A DNA stretch of 64,000 bases, from NCBI GenBank assembly GCA_019186985.1, contig JABARQ010000009.1, positions 119,741 through 183,740 of the forward strand, given 5' to 3'. A program made the position numbers and the translations under genes. Source of the DNA: Prosthecobacter sp. Lineage in GTDB: Bacteria > Verrucomicrobiota > Verrucomicrobiia > Verrucomicrobiales > Verrucomicrobiaceae. Positions within the stretch are counted from its first letter, which is position 1. Each line of letters opens with the position of its first letter. Under the pieces are notes generated by a model. It saw only the letters and a program-made list of their open reading frames with translations. It was not told the origin of the DNA and ran no database searches. Positions 15,294 through 25,019 of this stretch are shown piece after piece.

Positions 15294-17166
15294 TCTCCTC
15301 CAGCTCGGCCCAGCGGGTGAATCTGGCCTCAAGCTCCGCCTTGCGGGACTCCAGCCCGGCCAGGTGCTCCTGCGTTGACGCGCCCGCCCTGGCGTAAAAC
15401 TCCGGATCGTTCAGATCCGCCTCCATCCTGGTGATCTCCGCCTCCAGCACCGCGATCCGCCCCTCCACCTCGGCCAGCTCACGCTGCTCGCGGTTGGTCA
15501 TCTTGCGCGGCTTGCTGCTGGGCGCAGGCTTCTCCTTCTTCGGCGCCGCGTTCACAAACGCCACCTCGGCGGCCGCCTGCCTCGCCCGCTTCTCCTGGTA
15601 GTAGCTGTAGTTCCCGGCGCACTGGTGGACGCGCCCATGCCCCTCGAACGCGATGATCCGGTCGCACACCCGGTCCAGGAAGTAGCGGTCGTGGCTGACG
15701 ACCAGCACGCAGCCCCGGAAGGCCAGCACCGCCTCCTCCAGCACGCGCATCGTCGCCAGGTCCAGGTCGTTCGTCGGTTCGTCGAGAATGAGAAAGTTGC
15801 CGCCGCGCCGCAGGATCTTCGCCAGCAGCACGCGGCTCTGCTCGCCGCCGCTCAGCTCCTTCACGCGCATCGTCACACGCTCGTCCGTGAACAAAAAGCG
15901 TCGCAAATAGGTGCGCACATGCAGCTTCTCGTCGCCAAACTGGACAAAGTCGCTGTTCGGCCCGGCCACCTCGGCCATGACGGTGTTTTCAGGGTCAAGC
16001 AGAAGGCGCTGCTGGTCCACGTAGTTGAAGACGGTCTTCTTCCCGATGCTCACGGCGCCCTCGGCGGGCTTCTGCTCGCCCATCAGCACCCGCAGGAGGG
16101 TGGTCTTGCCCAGGCCGTTGCGGCCGACGATGCCCGTGCAGGTGCCGGCTTCACAACTGAGGTCCAGGTGGCTGAACAGCCAGCGCTCGCCGGCCAGCGC
16201 GCCGATGTCGGCGGCATCCACCACGACGTTGGCCAGAGGCGGCGCGGGCGGGATGATCAGGTCCATCACCAGATCCTCCTCGGGCGCATCGAGCGCGGCC
16301 ACGCGGTCGAACTCATCCAGCCTCGTGCGCGCCTTGCTGCGCTGCGCCTTCACGCCTGCGCGGACAAACTCCAGCTCGTGCCGCAGGTAGGCCTGTCGCC
16401 GCCTTTCCGTGCCGGCCTCGAAGGCCTCGCGCTGCGCCTTGTTCTCCAGATAGTCGCTGTAGTTGCCCGGGTGGCTGTAGATGCGCGCGTCGTCGATCTC
16501 GATGATGCGCGTGGCGATGCGGTCGAGGAAGTAGCGGTCATGCGTGACAAACAGCACCGCCCCTGAAAAATCGCGCAGGAACTTCTCCAGCCACTCGATG
16601 GATTCAGCGTCAAGATGGTTCGTCGGCTCGTCGAGCAGGAGAAGGTCCGGCTGGGCCACCAGGGTGCGGGCCAGGGCCACGCGCCGCTTTTCACCCCCGG
16701 ACAGGCCCTTCACCAGTCGGTCCCCCGCAGGCACGCCCAGCTCGTTCATCGCCGTGGCGATGCGTGTCTCGACACCCCAGCCGTCGTGAAGCTGGATCTG
16801 GTGCAGCAGCTCCCCTTCCTGCTCCGGCTTGTAGTCGCCGGATTCATAACGCGCCACGAGGTCCAGCAGCGCCTTCGCCCCCGAGCGGACATTTTCCAGG
16901 ACCGTGGCCTCCTCGTCCAGCGTGAACTCCTGCGCGAGGTAGCCGATGACCATGCCGTTGCGACGGGAGACCGTGCCGCTGTCCGGGTTCTCCACGCCGG
17001 CGATGATGCGCATCAGGCTGGTCTTGCCACTGCCGTTGCGGCCGACCAGGCCGAGCTTCTCGCCCTCATGCACGCTCATCGTCGCGTCGTTGAAGACCTG
17101 CTGCAGGCCAAACTGCAGGCGCAGGTCCTTGGCGGAGATGACGGCTTGGGTGATGGGGGACGACAT
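15265..17166 (-). CDS. uup: ABC-F family ATP-binding protein, Uup-like
   Basis: A 633-residue soluble protein with two ABC cassettes and no membrane domain. Cassette 1: Walker A GRNGSGKTS, signature LSGGEKRR, Walker B LLLLDEPTNHLD. Cassette 2: GRNGLGKTT, LSGGEQSR, FLILDEPTNDLD. The linker between them is the ABC-F interdomain helix pair, and the C-terminal ~90 residues are a charged coiled coil (REQRELAEVEGRIAVLEAEI) as in Uup. ABC-F proteins act on the ribosome or on nucleic-acid structures rather than in transport. ATG at 17166 is chosen because the family sequence begins there; the extension to 17244 is Pro/Arg-rich noise. Confidence 0.9.
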   Translation of the reverse strand: MSSPITQAVISAKDLRLQFGLQQVFNDATMSVHEGEKLGLVGRNGSGKTSLMRIIAGVENPDSGTVSRRNGMVIGYLAQEFTLDEEATVLENVRSGAKALLDLVARYESGDYKPEQEGELLHQIQLHDGWGVETRIATAMNELGVPAGDRLVKGLSGGEKRRVALARTLVAQPDLLLLDEPTNHLDAESIEWLEKFLRDFSGAVLFVTHDRYFLDRIATRIIEIDDARIYSHPGNYSDYLENKAQREAFEAGTERRRQAYLRHELEFVRAGVKAQRSKARTRLDEFDRVAALDAPEEDLVMDLIIPPAPPLANVVVDAADIGALAGERWLFSHLDLSCEAGTCTGIVGRNGLGKTTLLRVLMGEQKPAEGAVSIGKKTVFNYVDQQRLLLDPENTVMAEVAGPNSDFVQFGDEKLHVRTYLRRFLFTDERVTMRVKELSGGEQSRVLLAKILRRGGNFLILDEPTNDLDLATMRVLEEAVLAFRGCVLVVSHDRYFLDRVCDRIIAFEGHGRVHQCAGNYSYYQEKRARQAAAEVAFVNAAPKKEKPAPSSKPRKMTNREQRELAEVEGRIAVLEAEITRMEADLNDPEFYARAGASTQEHLAGLESRKAELEARFTRWAELEEIKAQCQTQG

Positions 17167-17253
17167 GGGCGGTGGAAAGGGCGGCCGCTTCCTTTGGCGA
17201 CGAATCCACGGCTCTCCACTGGAATCCTCCGGCCGCGCGCACAAAGGCCCGGC

Positions 17254-18048
17254 TCAGCGCAGGGCCTCGCGCACCATGACCGGGTCGTCCGTGGTGATGC
17301 CGTCCACGCCCAGCCTGGCGAAACGCTTCACATCCTCCGGCTTGTTCACCGTCCAGACATAGAGACCAAAGCCGGCGTCGCGCACCTGCTTCACCATCGC
17401 CTCATCCCAGGGAAAGTCCGCCACGCCAAGATCCAGGCCGTCCAGCTTGTCGGCCTTGGTGTCAGCAATGAGGGCGGCCAGATCCGTCGGCTTCTTGTCC
17501 TTGGTCTTGCCGGAGGCAAGCCGGTACACCTTGATCCATGGCATGGCCTTTTTCGACTCCGCCGCCGCGTCGCGCTTGAAGGCGATGATGGCAAGCTGCG
17601 CCGCGCGGTCCTTCATCGGCTCCAGGATGCGCTTCAGCTCCGGCACGATCTCCGCGCCGCACTTCACCTCGATGAAGAACCGCTGGCTGCCGGCCGGCAG
17701 GGTGGCCAGCGCCTGTTCAAGCGTCGGGATCTTCTCGCCCGCCCATTCCGCACCCTTCCAGGCCCCGGCGCCGAGGGCGGTGAGCTCGGCCTGCACGGAC
17801 TTCGCCACGTCCAGCTTCTCGCCGGTCGTGCGCAGCGTGTCCTTGTCATGAATGACCGCCGTCCTGCCGTCGGCGGTGAGGTAGACGTCCAGCTCGCAGG
17901 CGTCCGTGCCGCTCTTCCAGGCCAGGTTGAAGGCGCCAAGCGTGTTCTCAGGCGCACGTTCGGAATAGCCCCGGTGGGCGATGATCTCGACGGCATGGGC
18001 GGACATGGTGGCAAGGAGGAGGGTGCAGGCGGTGATCGGTTTCATCAT
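17254..18048 (-). CDS. Secreted glycerophosphodiester phosphodiesterase
   Basis: A 264-residue GDPD enzyme releasing sn-glycerol 3-phosphate from glycerophosphodiesters, predicted periplasmic. It starts with a signal peptide (MMKPITACTLLLATMSAHA). Catalytic motifs are intact: IIAHRGYSERAPENT, the metal ligands in CELDVYLTADG and HDKDTLRTTGE. FIEVKCG and a terminal GVDGITTDDP match the TIM-barrel family. The start at 18048 (or 18045) is preferred over an upstream in-frame ATG because it begins the signal peptide. It lies 87 bases downstream of nothing co-directional except the ceramidase-like gene 144 bases upstream. Confidence 0.9.
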   Translation of the reverse strand: MMKPITACTLLLATMSAHAVEIIAHRGYSERAPENTLGAFNLAWKSGTDACELDVYLTADGRTAVIHDKDTLRTTGEKLDVAKSVQAELTALGAGAWKGAEWAGEKIPTLEQALATLPAGSQRFFIEVKCGAEIVPELKRILEPMKDRAAQLAIIAFKRDAAAESKKAMPWIKVYRLASGKTKDKKPTDLAALIADTKADKLDGLDLGVADFPWDEAMVKQVRDAGFGLYVWTVNKPEDVKRFARLGVDGITTDDPVMVREALR

Positions 18049-18192
18049 CAGGACTTCAACGAAGCAAGCAGGACCGTCCCTTTCCGGCAATTCATTTCCA
18101 TGCGCGGCGGCGGCCCTTCCCTCCATGTTCGTGAACAGCCGGCCGCCCGGGGGCTGCATGGCCGCGCGAAGGACCCGCATCGCGCCCGTGAC

Positions 18193-19620
18193 CTAACGAA
18201 CTTTGCCAAGAAGATCAAGGATCTTCGCCGTGATCTTCTCCGAGGCCGCGCGCTCGACCCGGTTGGTGCCCAGCCACGTCTCGTAGCCGCCCAGCTCGTG
18301 CTGCGCAGGCGTCGGCAGGTAGCCGTTGCTGCCGTTGGCCAGCTCGATGGTGAAGGTGTCCTTGAAGGGGCTGCGCGCCTTGATCTCGAGCCCGATCTCC
18401 GTGAAGACCTCGAAAGGGATCGCGGCGACGCCCAGCTCGCCGATGCGGAAGGCCTGCATGACGCAGCTCACCTGCTCCGGCTTCGCATCGCGGGCCGCCA
18501 GGGTGCGCTCGGCATAGGGCTGCTCAAGGCGGTGGACCGGCTCGCCGCCCTTGGGCTTGGCCAGCACGCCCTCGGCCCACTGGATCATCTCCGGCGTCGG
18601 CCGGCGCACCGCCAGCTCGAGGTCCTCCACGGCGGCCTTCAGCGGCACCCAGGCCTGGTGCTTCAAGCCCTCACGCACCCGCAGCACCTCCGCAGCAAGG
18701 TCACCGGCCACAATCCGGACCTTCTCATAGGGCTCACGTTTCACGGCAGGCGTTTTGCCGCTGTAATCATTGTTGTTCACGTCACCGCAGGGGCCGTTGG
18801 CAAGCAGCCCGACACAGGGTGGGTTCAGTCCGCCCGTGCTGAGCTTTGCCTCGATGACCCGGCAGAATTCCCCAAAGTAATCCGCCGACAGATGCTCTCT
18901 CGGCACTCCGCCGACATAGTGAAGCCAGTAGTTGGCCAGAAGGGCGATCTGACGTCCGTCCGCCGCCTGCACCGACAGGCAGTAGACCTCGGGATTGGTC
19001 GGTCCGGCGGGCCCGGCAAGGCGGGGCCGGAGAAGGCTTCCCGGGTTCATCACGGCCCGGTCCTGGCCGCCGAAGGGATTCGCATTGGTCATGCCCTCCT
19101 TGAGCAGCCAGCGACGGTTGAAGACATGCTGCGGCAGCCGGCCCGCGCCCCAGCCGATGCGGGCGGGCTCCAGGTTGTTCACGGCGCGGCGCACACCGTC
19201 CACCACCCGCGAAATGATGAGCCGGCGGTAGTCCATCGAAGGATCCTTGCTGGGCAAGGCGGAGACGCTGGAGTGCGTGTGAGTGCCGGAAAACATCAGG
19301 TTCGAGGCCGGGATGCCCGTGGCGGCCTCGACCTTCTGCTTCGCCTCGTCCCAGACCTCGCGCCCGAGCGAAAGCGTGTCCGCCACGACAAAGGCCAGCT
19401 TGGTCGTACCATCGTCGAGAACGAGGCAGCGCGCGTGCAGTTCGTCGTGCACATGCTCCGCAACGGGCCTCGGCGCAAAATTCCCGACGATCTCCATGCC
19501 CAGCGGCGGCGTGATGTTGCTGGTCGCCGCCCCCGCCTTGAACACCTTGTCCTCGGCGCCGGCCAGGCAGGTGGAAAGCAGCAGGACCAGCAGGGTGGCA
19601 GAATGGAGAAGGGGTTTCAT
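18193..19620 (-). CDS. Secreted neutral/alkaline ceramidase N-terminal-domain protein
   Basis: A 475-residue exported protein of the non-lysosomal ceramidase N-terminal domain family (PF04734 type), shorter than true ceramidases (600-700 residues) because the C-terminal domain is missing. The signal peptide is MKPLLHSATLLVLLLSTCLA. Visible family features are the opening KAGAATSNITPPLG, the zinc-site MFSGTHTHSS, LLANGPCGDVNNND and YLPTPAQHELGGYE. Standalone versions are very common in PVC genomes and are not proven ceramidases; an amide or ester hydrolase is plausible. A paralogue is encoded at 35802. Its TAG stop falls inside a TTCGTTAGG motif. Confidence 0.82.
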   Translation of the reverse strand: MKPLLHSATLLVLLLSTCLAGAEDKVFKAGAATSNITPPLGMEIVGNFAPRPVAEHVHDELHARCLVLDDGTTKLAFVVADTLSLGREVWDEAKQKVEAATGIPASNLMFSGTHTHSSVSALPSKDPSMDYRRLIISRVVDGVRRAVNNLEPARIGWGAGRLPQHVFNRRWLLKEGMTNANPFGGQDRAVMNPGSLLRPRLAGPAGPTNPEVYCLSVQAADGRQIALLANYWLHYVGGVPREHLSADYFGEFCRVIEAKLSTGGLNPPCVGLLANGPCGDVNNNDYSGKTPAVKREPYEKVRIVAGDLAAEVLRVREGLKHQAWVPLKAAVEDLELAVRRPTPEMIQWAEGVLAKPKGGEPVHRLEQPYAERTLAARDAKPEQVSCVMQAFRIGELGVAAIPFEVFTEIGLEIKARSPFKDTFTIELANGSNGYLPTPAQHELGGYETWLGTNRVERAASEKITAKILDLLGKVR

Positions 19621-19715
19621 GGAGGCGGAGTCATACGCCGGCGGCGGCAGATTTTCGCAAGGGACGGCGGCGTCCTGTGCTAGGCTTTCGTAGTTGTTGG
19701 TTACGCACGCCCCGC

Positions 19716-22700
19716 ATGAAAACACCGTCCCTTCCTGTCATCCTGCCTTTTCTGCTCGCCGCAGTCTCCTCCCATGCGCTCACTCCGCAGGAGATGCAGC
19801 AGCGCCGGCAGGAGATTGTGACCGAGATGCCGGCGATGAAAAACCAGCCGGAACCCTTTTCCGGCCTGGTGAAACATCCCGGGCTCAGCGCCGGCACCTG
19901 GGTGCGTTTTCCCTTCGTGCAGAACCCCGGCAGCTTCGGCATCGACCGCAAAGGCCGCATCTTCGTGGCGGAGGTGAACCGCTTCTGGCAGGGCGTGGCG
20001 GACCTGCGCGGCATCAACGAATTCATCCAGGGTGACTTTCAGTCCAGAACCCTGGAGGATCGCGTGAAGCTGCAAAACTCCATCCCGGGCCGTGTGCCGG
20101 AGGGCTTCTGGACGAACACCGCCGACCGGCTTATCCGCCTGGAGGACGCCGATGGCAACGGCGCCGCGGACAGGCGAAGCGTCTTCGCGGACAGCTTTTA
20201 CGAGCAGCTCGACGGCCTCGGCTTCTCCGTGCTGCCGGAGGATGACGCCGTGTACTTCACCTGCATCCCCAGCCTGCGCAGGCTCACCGACGCCAATGAC
20301 GACGGCATTGCGGACACGAATGACCCGCTGGTCTCCGGCTTCGGCGTGCGCGTCTCCTTCATCGGCCACGACCTGCACGGCATCCTGCGCGGGCCGGACG
20401 GACGCCTGTATTTCAGCGTGGGTGATCGCGGCTACCATGTGACCACGAAGGAGGGCAAGGTGCTCGAGGAGGGCGGCAGGGGCGCGATCTTCCGCTGTGA
20501 GTCGGACGGCTCGGGCTTCGAGGTCTTCTGCCACGGCCTGCGCAACCCCACCGAACTCGCCTTCGACGAACACGGCAATCTTTTCACCTTCGACAACACC
20601 GGCGACATCGGTGACAAGGCGCGCATGGTCTATGCGCTCGAGGGCACGGACTCCGGCTGGGACATGAGCCACCAGTGCGCGCATCAGTATGTGGATCACA
20701 TGGACTGGGGGGAGTTTCATCCCAAGGTCAGCGTGTGGGTGGCGGAGAAGATGTTTGCCACTCAAGGGGATAACCGCCCGCAGTGGGCTTATCCACCGGC
20801 TGCGAACGTGAGCCGGGGCCCCTCCGGCCTTGCCTGGATCACGGGACAGGCCGTGCCTGAGGACCTGCAAGGGAAGCTGCTGCTCGCGGACTATGGCGGC
20901 GCTCCGCAGAGCTGCAGGATCACCGCCTATGGCCTGAAGGGCAGCGGCGCAGGCTTCACGGTCGCCAGCGAAGAGGTCGTGGTGGAAGGCGTGGGCGCCA
21001 GCGATGTCGAACAGGGCTTTGACGGCGGCATTTACATCTGCGACTTCGGCGGCGGCTGGTCCGTGAACTCCAACGGGGCCGTCCACAAGCTCACGTCCAA
21101 GGATGCGGCCTTGCAAAAAAAGGCTGCGGAGCTCGCCACGGTGTTCAAGAGCGGCCTAACGAAAAATTCGCCAGAGCAGCTCGCCGCCACACTGGCGTCG
21201 CCCGACCGCCGCCTGCGTCAGATGGCGCAGTTTGAACTCGTGAAACGCGGCGAGGCCGGACAGGCCGTGCTGCTCGCCGCTGCCGGGAACAACGTGCTCC
21301 CGGTGACCAGCCGTTTGAACGGCATCTGGGGCCTGGGGCAGTTCGCCCGGCAAAACAAAGCGGGCGCGGCCGCCGCGCTCATCGAGCTCTCCAAGGACGC
21401 CGAGGCTGAGATCCGCGCCAATGCCGCCCGCATGCTTGGCGATGCAGGTGGCGAAAGCGTGCAGGCTCGCCTGCTCGAAATGACAACCGATGAGTCGCCG
21501 CGCGTTCGCTCCCTCGCCCTCATCGCCCTGAGCCGTGTCGCCAAACCTGGGGATGCAGCCGCCCTTGCAGCCGTTCATGCGGCGGCCAAAGCCGGCGCTG
21601 GCGCCGACCTCGTGCTTCGTCATGCCTGCGGCACCGCCATGAAACGCCTGGGCACCGTCGAAAGCGCCATCGCGCTCGCCGGCGATGCCGGCGCGGAGCT
21701 GCGCCTGCTCGCCGTGCTTCAGCTTCGTCATCAGGAAAGCCCTGAACTGGCCCGATTCCTCGCCGACCGCGACGCCGTGATCCGCGACGAGGCCGTTCGC
21801 GCCATCTACGACACCGCCGCGCTCGACACGGCGGCTGGCGAGGCGTTGGCGAAATTGAAGCCCACCTCCGAAATGCCTCTTCTCGTGCAGCGCCGCATCG
21901 CCTGCGCCAGCTATCGCAAAGGCGGCGCCGAGAATGCTGGCAGACTCCTCCAGCACGCAGCGAACACCGCGCTCGATCTCAGCGTGCGCGAGGCCGCGCT
22001 GCATGGACTGCGCCTTTGGGAAAAACGCATCACCACCGATCCCGTGCTGGGCGGCTACCGTCCGATTCCCGGCGAGGCACGCAGCATCAGGGACCTCGGC
22101 GGCCTCATCGGTGACGCTCTGAAACAGTTCCTCGCCAGCCAGCCTCCGCAGAAGCTCGCCGCACTCGCCCTGAAGCTCGCCGACGACACCGGCACCCAGC
22201 TTGAGACAGCCACGCTCGCCGCCCTTGTCGGGGATGTGAAGCAGCAGGCCGCCGTCCGCACCGCCGCTCTCGACAGCCTGATGAAGTCATCGCCCGACGA
22301 GGCCCGCAGGCTTGTCGCCGCCCATCTGACGGACAAGAACGCCGAGCTTGCCGCCACCGCGCTGCGCCATGGTCTCGCCTTGAAGATCGACGGCCTCGCC
22401 GAAGTCGCCAGCAAGGCCGTCGACAGGGCCCCGCTGCCCGCTGCGCGCGCCGGCCTGGAGATCATTGCCACACTGCAGCCCGCCGAGGCGCTGGATCGCT
22501 GGACGAAGCGCGCCTCCAACGGCCTGCGCCGCGAGTTGTGGCTCGACCTCTTCCTCGCGCTGCAAACCTCCAAGGACACCGCCGCCCGGCAGGCCGCCGC
22601 CGCCTTTGCCGCCAGCGCCATGGACGCCGTGCCCATGCTCAGCATCACCGGCGGCGACCCGAAGGCCGGGGAGGTCGTCTTTCGCAATCAAGGCGCCTGC

Positions 22701-23123
22701 CTCCAGTGCCATAAGGTCGGCAAGGATGGCGGCATCCAGGGCCCTGCGCTTGATCTTGTGGCCGAGCGCTTGAAGCCCGAGAAAATCGTCGAGTCCCTCC
22801 TGAATCCGAATGCCGAGATCGCCGCCGGTTACGGCATGTCCTCGATAACGCTCGCAGATGGCGCGCAAGTGGCGGGGCGCGTCACCGAGGACACGAAGGA
22901 AAAGCTCACCCTCATCGGCCTGGACGGCAAGGCGAGCACCTACCCTCGCAGCCAGGTCAAGAGCGTCACCCCGCCCATGTCCGCCATGCCGCCGATGGCC
23001 ATGGCCCTGCCGCCGCCGATGCTTCGCGACCTCGTCGCTTATCTCCGCACCTGCGACCACACCACCGCCTCCAGCAAGAGCGCCGACGCCCACGGTGACG
23101 AAAAGGAGAAGGTGGCCAGGTGA
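19716..23123 (+). CDS. PVC-type heme-binding CxxCH protein with beta-propeller and HEAT repeats
   Basis: A 1,135-residue exported protein. Signal peptide MKTPSLPVILPFLLAAVSSHA. Residues ~30-470 are a glucose/sorbosone-dehydrogenase-like beta-propeller (FGIDRKGRIFVAEV, GLRNPTELAFDEHGNLFTFD). Residues ~500-960 are alpha-helical HEAT-like repeats rich in Ala and Leu (LRQMAQFELVKRGE, IRANAARMLGDAGG). The C-terminal ~130 residues hold one c-type heme site CLQCH (about 995-999) followed by GPALDLVAERL and ITLADGAQVAGRVTEDT. This architecture is a hallmark of Planctomycetes and Verrucomicrobia; it is presumed to be a periplasmic dehydrogenase or electron carrier, but no substrate is established. Confidence 0.88.
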   Translation: MKTPSLPVILPFLLAAVSSHALTPQEMQQRRQEIVTEMPAMKNQPEPFSGLVKHPGLSAGTWVRFPFVQNPGSFGIDRKGRIFVAEVNRFWQGVADLRGINEFIQGDFQSRTLEDRVKLQNSIPGRVPEGFWTNTADRLIRLEDADGNGAADRRSVFADSFYEQLDGLGFSVLPEDDAVYFTCIPSLRRLTDANDDGIADTNDPLVSGFGVRVSFIGHDLHGILRGPDGRLYFSVGDRGYHVTTKEGKVLEEGGRGAIFRCESDGSGFEVFCHGLRNPTELAFDEHGNLFTFDNTGDIGDKARMVYALEGTDSGWDMSHQCAHQYVDHMDWGEFHPKVSVWVAEKMFATQGDNRPQWAYPPAANVSRGPSGLAWITGQAVPEDLQGKLLLADYGGAPQSCRITAYGLKGSGAGFTVASEEVVVEGVGASDVEQGFDGGIYICDFGGGWSVNSNGAVHKLTSKDAALQKKAAELATVFKSGLTKNSPEQLAATLASPDRRLRQMAQFELVKRGEAGQAVLLAAAGNNVLPVTSRLNGIWGLGQFARQNKAGAAAALIELSKDAEAEIRANAARMLGDAGGESVQARLLEMTTDESPRVRSLALIALSRVAKPGDAAALAAVHAAAKAGAGADLVLRHACGTAMKRLGTVESAIALAGDAGAELRLLAVLQLRHQESPELARFLADRDAVIRDEAVRAIYDTAALDTAAGEALAKLKPTSEMPLLVQRRIACASYRKGGAENAGRLLQHAANTALDLSVREAALHGLRLWEKRITTDPVLGGYRPIPGEARSIRDLGGLIGDALKQFLASQPPQKLAALALKLADDTGTQLETATLAALVGDVKQQAAVRTAALDSLMKSSPDEARRLVAAHLTDKNAELAATALRHGLALKIDGLAEVASKAVDRAPLPAARAGLEIIATLQPAEALDRWTKRASNGLRRELWLDLFLALQTSKDTAARQAAAAFAASAMDAVPMLSITGGDPKAGEVVFRNQGACLQCHKVGKDGGIQGPALDLVAERLKPEKIVESLLNPNAEIAAGYGMSSITLADGAQVAGRVTEDTKEKLTLIGLDGKASTYPRSQVKSVTPPMSAMPPMAMALPPPMLRDLVAYLRTCDHTTASSKSADAHGDEKEKVAR

Positions 23124-23219
23124 CGCTCGTCATGTGCCTTTCAGGCAGACGGCTGTGTTTTGCGGAAGGCTGAAGATGGGTTTCGCCGGGCGTTGTGAAC
23201 CTGCCCACACTCCTGCTTC

Positions 23220-24980
23220 ATGCGCCGTTCAATCCAGCTTATGATCCCGTTCGCCTGCATCATGGCATCACTGCAGGCCTTGGAGCCGCGTGACACCATG
23301 TCGGACACCTGGGCCGCCACGGACGCCCTAGGTCGCACGCTGCCCATGAACGCAGAGGTGGGCTCACCCAAGGCGGACCGCACTGTCGGCATCTTCTACT
23401 TCAACTGGCACGCCTCGTTTGGAAACCCGCAGGTCCACGACATCGCCAAGATCCTCAAGGCAGGCCCCGACTCTCCTGTATGGGGGCCGGTGCAGGCTCC
23501 GCATTACTGGAGCGAGCCACGCTTCGGCTACTACCGCCCGGATGATCCGTGGGTGATCCGCAGGCACGTCCAGATGCTTGCTGACGCAGGCGTGGACGTG
23601 CTCATTCTCGATGCCACCAACGGCTTCACATATGATGCAGAACGCGAGGCACTGTGCCAGGTGCTGGAACAGATGCGGACTGAAGGTCATCGTGTGCCAA
23701 AAATCACGCTGTTTGCCTATGCGAACCACCTCCCAGTCGTGCAGCATCTGTGGCAGACGTTTTACAAGCCCGGCAAGCATCGCGACTCGTGGTTTCTATG
23801 GAAGGGCAAGCCACTGCTGCTGGCTCCAACGGAAGGCTTGAGCGAGGAAGTGAAATCGTTTTTCAGCCTGCGCACCTCCTGGGCCTGGACACGCGGCCAT
23901 GCCTGGTTTGGCGATGGCAGGGACAAGTGGCCGTGGCTGGACTTTGCACCGCAGGTGCCTGGCTGGCATAGCGCGCCTGACAAGGCCGAGTGCGTTTCGG
24001 TCGGAGTGAGTCAGCACATCACCAACAACATCGGCCGCAGCTTTCACGGCAGCCGCCAGCCCGCACCGGCTGAGTGCCGGCCAGGCGACGGCCTTTACTT
24101 TGACGAGCAGTGGCGGCACGCACTGCCGCAAAGCCCGGAGTTCATCTTCATCACCGGCTGGAACGAGTGGATCGCCCAGCGCTTTCTTTCCGATGGCTCC
24201 ATGACCTTCAAGGGCCGTGTGCTGCCTGCGGGCGAGACCTTCTTTGTCGATCTCTACGACCCGGAGTTCAGCCGCGACATTGAGCCGGTGCGTGGAGGTT
24301 TCGGCGACAACTACTACTGGCAAACGGTCGCCAACATCCGCCGCTACAAAGGCGCACGTCCGCCGCCTGCCATGTCGCCGGCGAAGACCATCGCCATCCC
24401 CGGCGCCTTTGCGCAGTGGGCCGAGGTGAACCCCGTCTATCTCGACGACCTGCACGACACAATGCACCGCGATCACGACGGCGTACCCGGCGCAGGCCGC
24501 TACACGAACAAGACTGGGCGCAACGACCTCGACACCATGCACGTTGCACACGATGCCACGCACATCTTCTTTCACGCCCGCACCCGCGAGCCACTCACGC
24601 CCGCCACCGACGCCGATTGGATGGTCCTGCTGCTTGATGCCGATCAAGGCGCCAAAACCGGCCACCTCGGCCACGACTACCGCCTCAATCACACCCGCAA
24701 CGCCCCTGGCCGCGCCAGCATCGAGCGCTGGAATGGCAAAGCCTGGGAAGTTGCTGGCACGGCCAGGCTGCAAGTCGGAGCGCAAGAACTCCACCTTGCC
24801 GTCGAACGTGCCGTCGTCGGCCTTGGTGCCGACAAACCCTTGAGCTTTGACTTCAAATGGACCGACAACATCCCCGCGAACGCCGACGCCGCCGACTTCC
24901 TTGACCAGGGCGACACCGCGCCGAACGCCCGGTTTAACTATCGCTACAGTCAAACCGACGGCTCTGAGCCAGGAAAGTAG
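23220..24980 (+). CDS. Putative secreted GH99/GH71-like glycosidase with C-terminal CBM9-like domain
   Basis: A 586-residue protein with an N-terminal signal (IQLMIPFACIMASLQALEP). The body has a TIM-barrel pattern seen in GH99/GH71-like enzymes: VGIFYFNWHASFGNP, RRHVQMLADAGVDVLILDAT, and EFIFITGWNEWIAQRF, whose GWNEW is a likely active-site strand. From about residue 395 a beta-sandwich resembles CBM9/DOMON-type sugar-binding domains (HVAHDATHIFFHARTRE, DWMVLLLDADQGAKTG). It could act on alpha-mannan-like or related glycans; the substrate is not predictable. The TAG stop is followed by a 6-bp hairpin. Confidence 0.72.
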   Translation: MRRSIQLMIPFACIMASLQALEPRDTMSDTWAATDALGRTLPMNAEVGSPKADRTVGIFYFNWHASFGNPQVHDIAKILKAGPDSPVWGPVQAPHYWSEPRFGYYRPDDPWVIRRHVQMLADAGVDVLILDATNGFTYDAEREALCQVLEQMRTEGHRVPKITLFAYANHLPVVQHLWQTFYKPGKHRDSWFLWKGKPLLLAPTEGLSEEVKSFFSLRTSWAWTRGHAWFGDGRDKWPWLDFAPQVPGWHSAPDKAECVSVGVSQHITNNIGRSFHGSRQPAPAECRPGDGLYFDEQWRHALPQSPEFIFITGWNEWIAQRFLSDGSMTFKGRVLPAGETFFVDLYDPEFSRDIEPVRGGFGDNYYWQTVANIRRYKGARPPPAMSPAKTIAIPGAFAQWAEVNPVYLDDLHDTMHRDHDGVPGAGRYTNKTGRNDLDTMHVAHDATHIFFHARTREPLTPATDADWMVLLLDADQGAKTGHLGHDYRLNHTRNAPGRASIERWNGKAWEVAGTARLQVGAQELHLAVERAVVGLGADKPLSFDFKWTDNIPANADAADFLDQGDTAPNARFNYRYSQTDGSEPGK

Positions 24981-25002
24981 GACGCTACCATTTGCGGCGT
25001 CC
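24977..25002 (+). terminator. Hairpin after the glycosidase-like gene, GTAG-headed
   Basis: The stop codon lies in AAAGTAG; from 24980 GGACGC pairs with GCGTCC (24997-25002), giving a 6-bp stem with an 11-base loop inside the 39-base gap to the next gene. It may be a weak terminator or a degenerate REP-like element. Confidence 0.35.
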
Positions 25003-25019
25003 GAGGTTCCAGCCTGCAT

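Noticed and set aside
13245..15332. A 695-codon minus-strand open frame
   Set aside because: Antisense to the Kef-type antiporter, which has clear membrane and RCK motifs; the antisense product has no recognisable fold.
16615..19683. A 1,022-codon plus-strand open frame
   Set aside because: It lies antisense to the Uup-like, GDPD and ceramidase-like genes, whose motifs are all intact; the product is rich in Arg, Gln and His with no recognisable domain, a typical GC-rich shadow frame.
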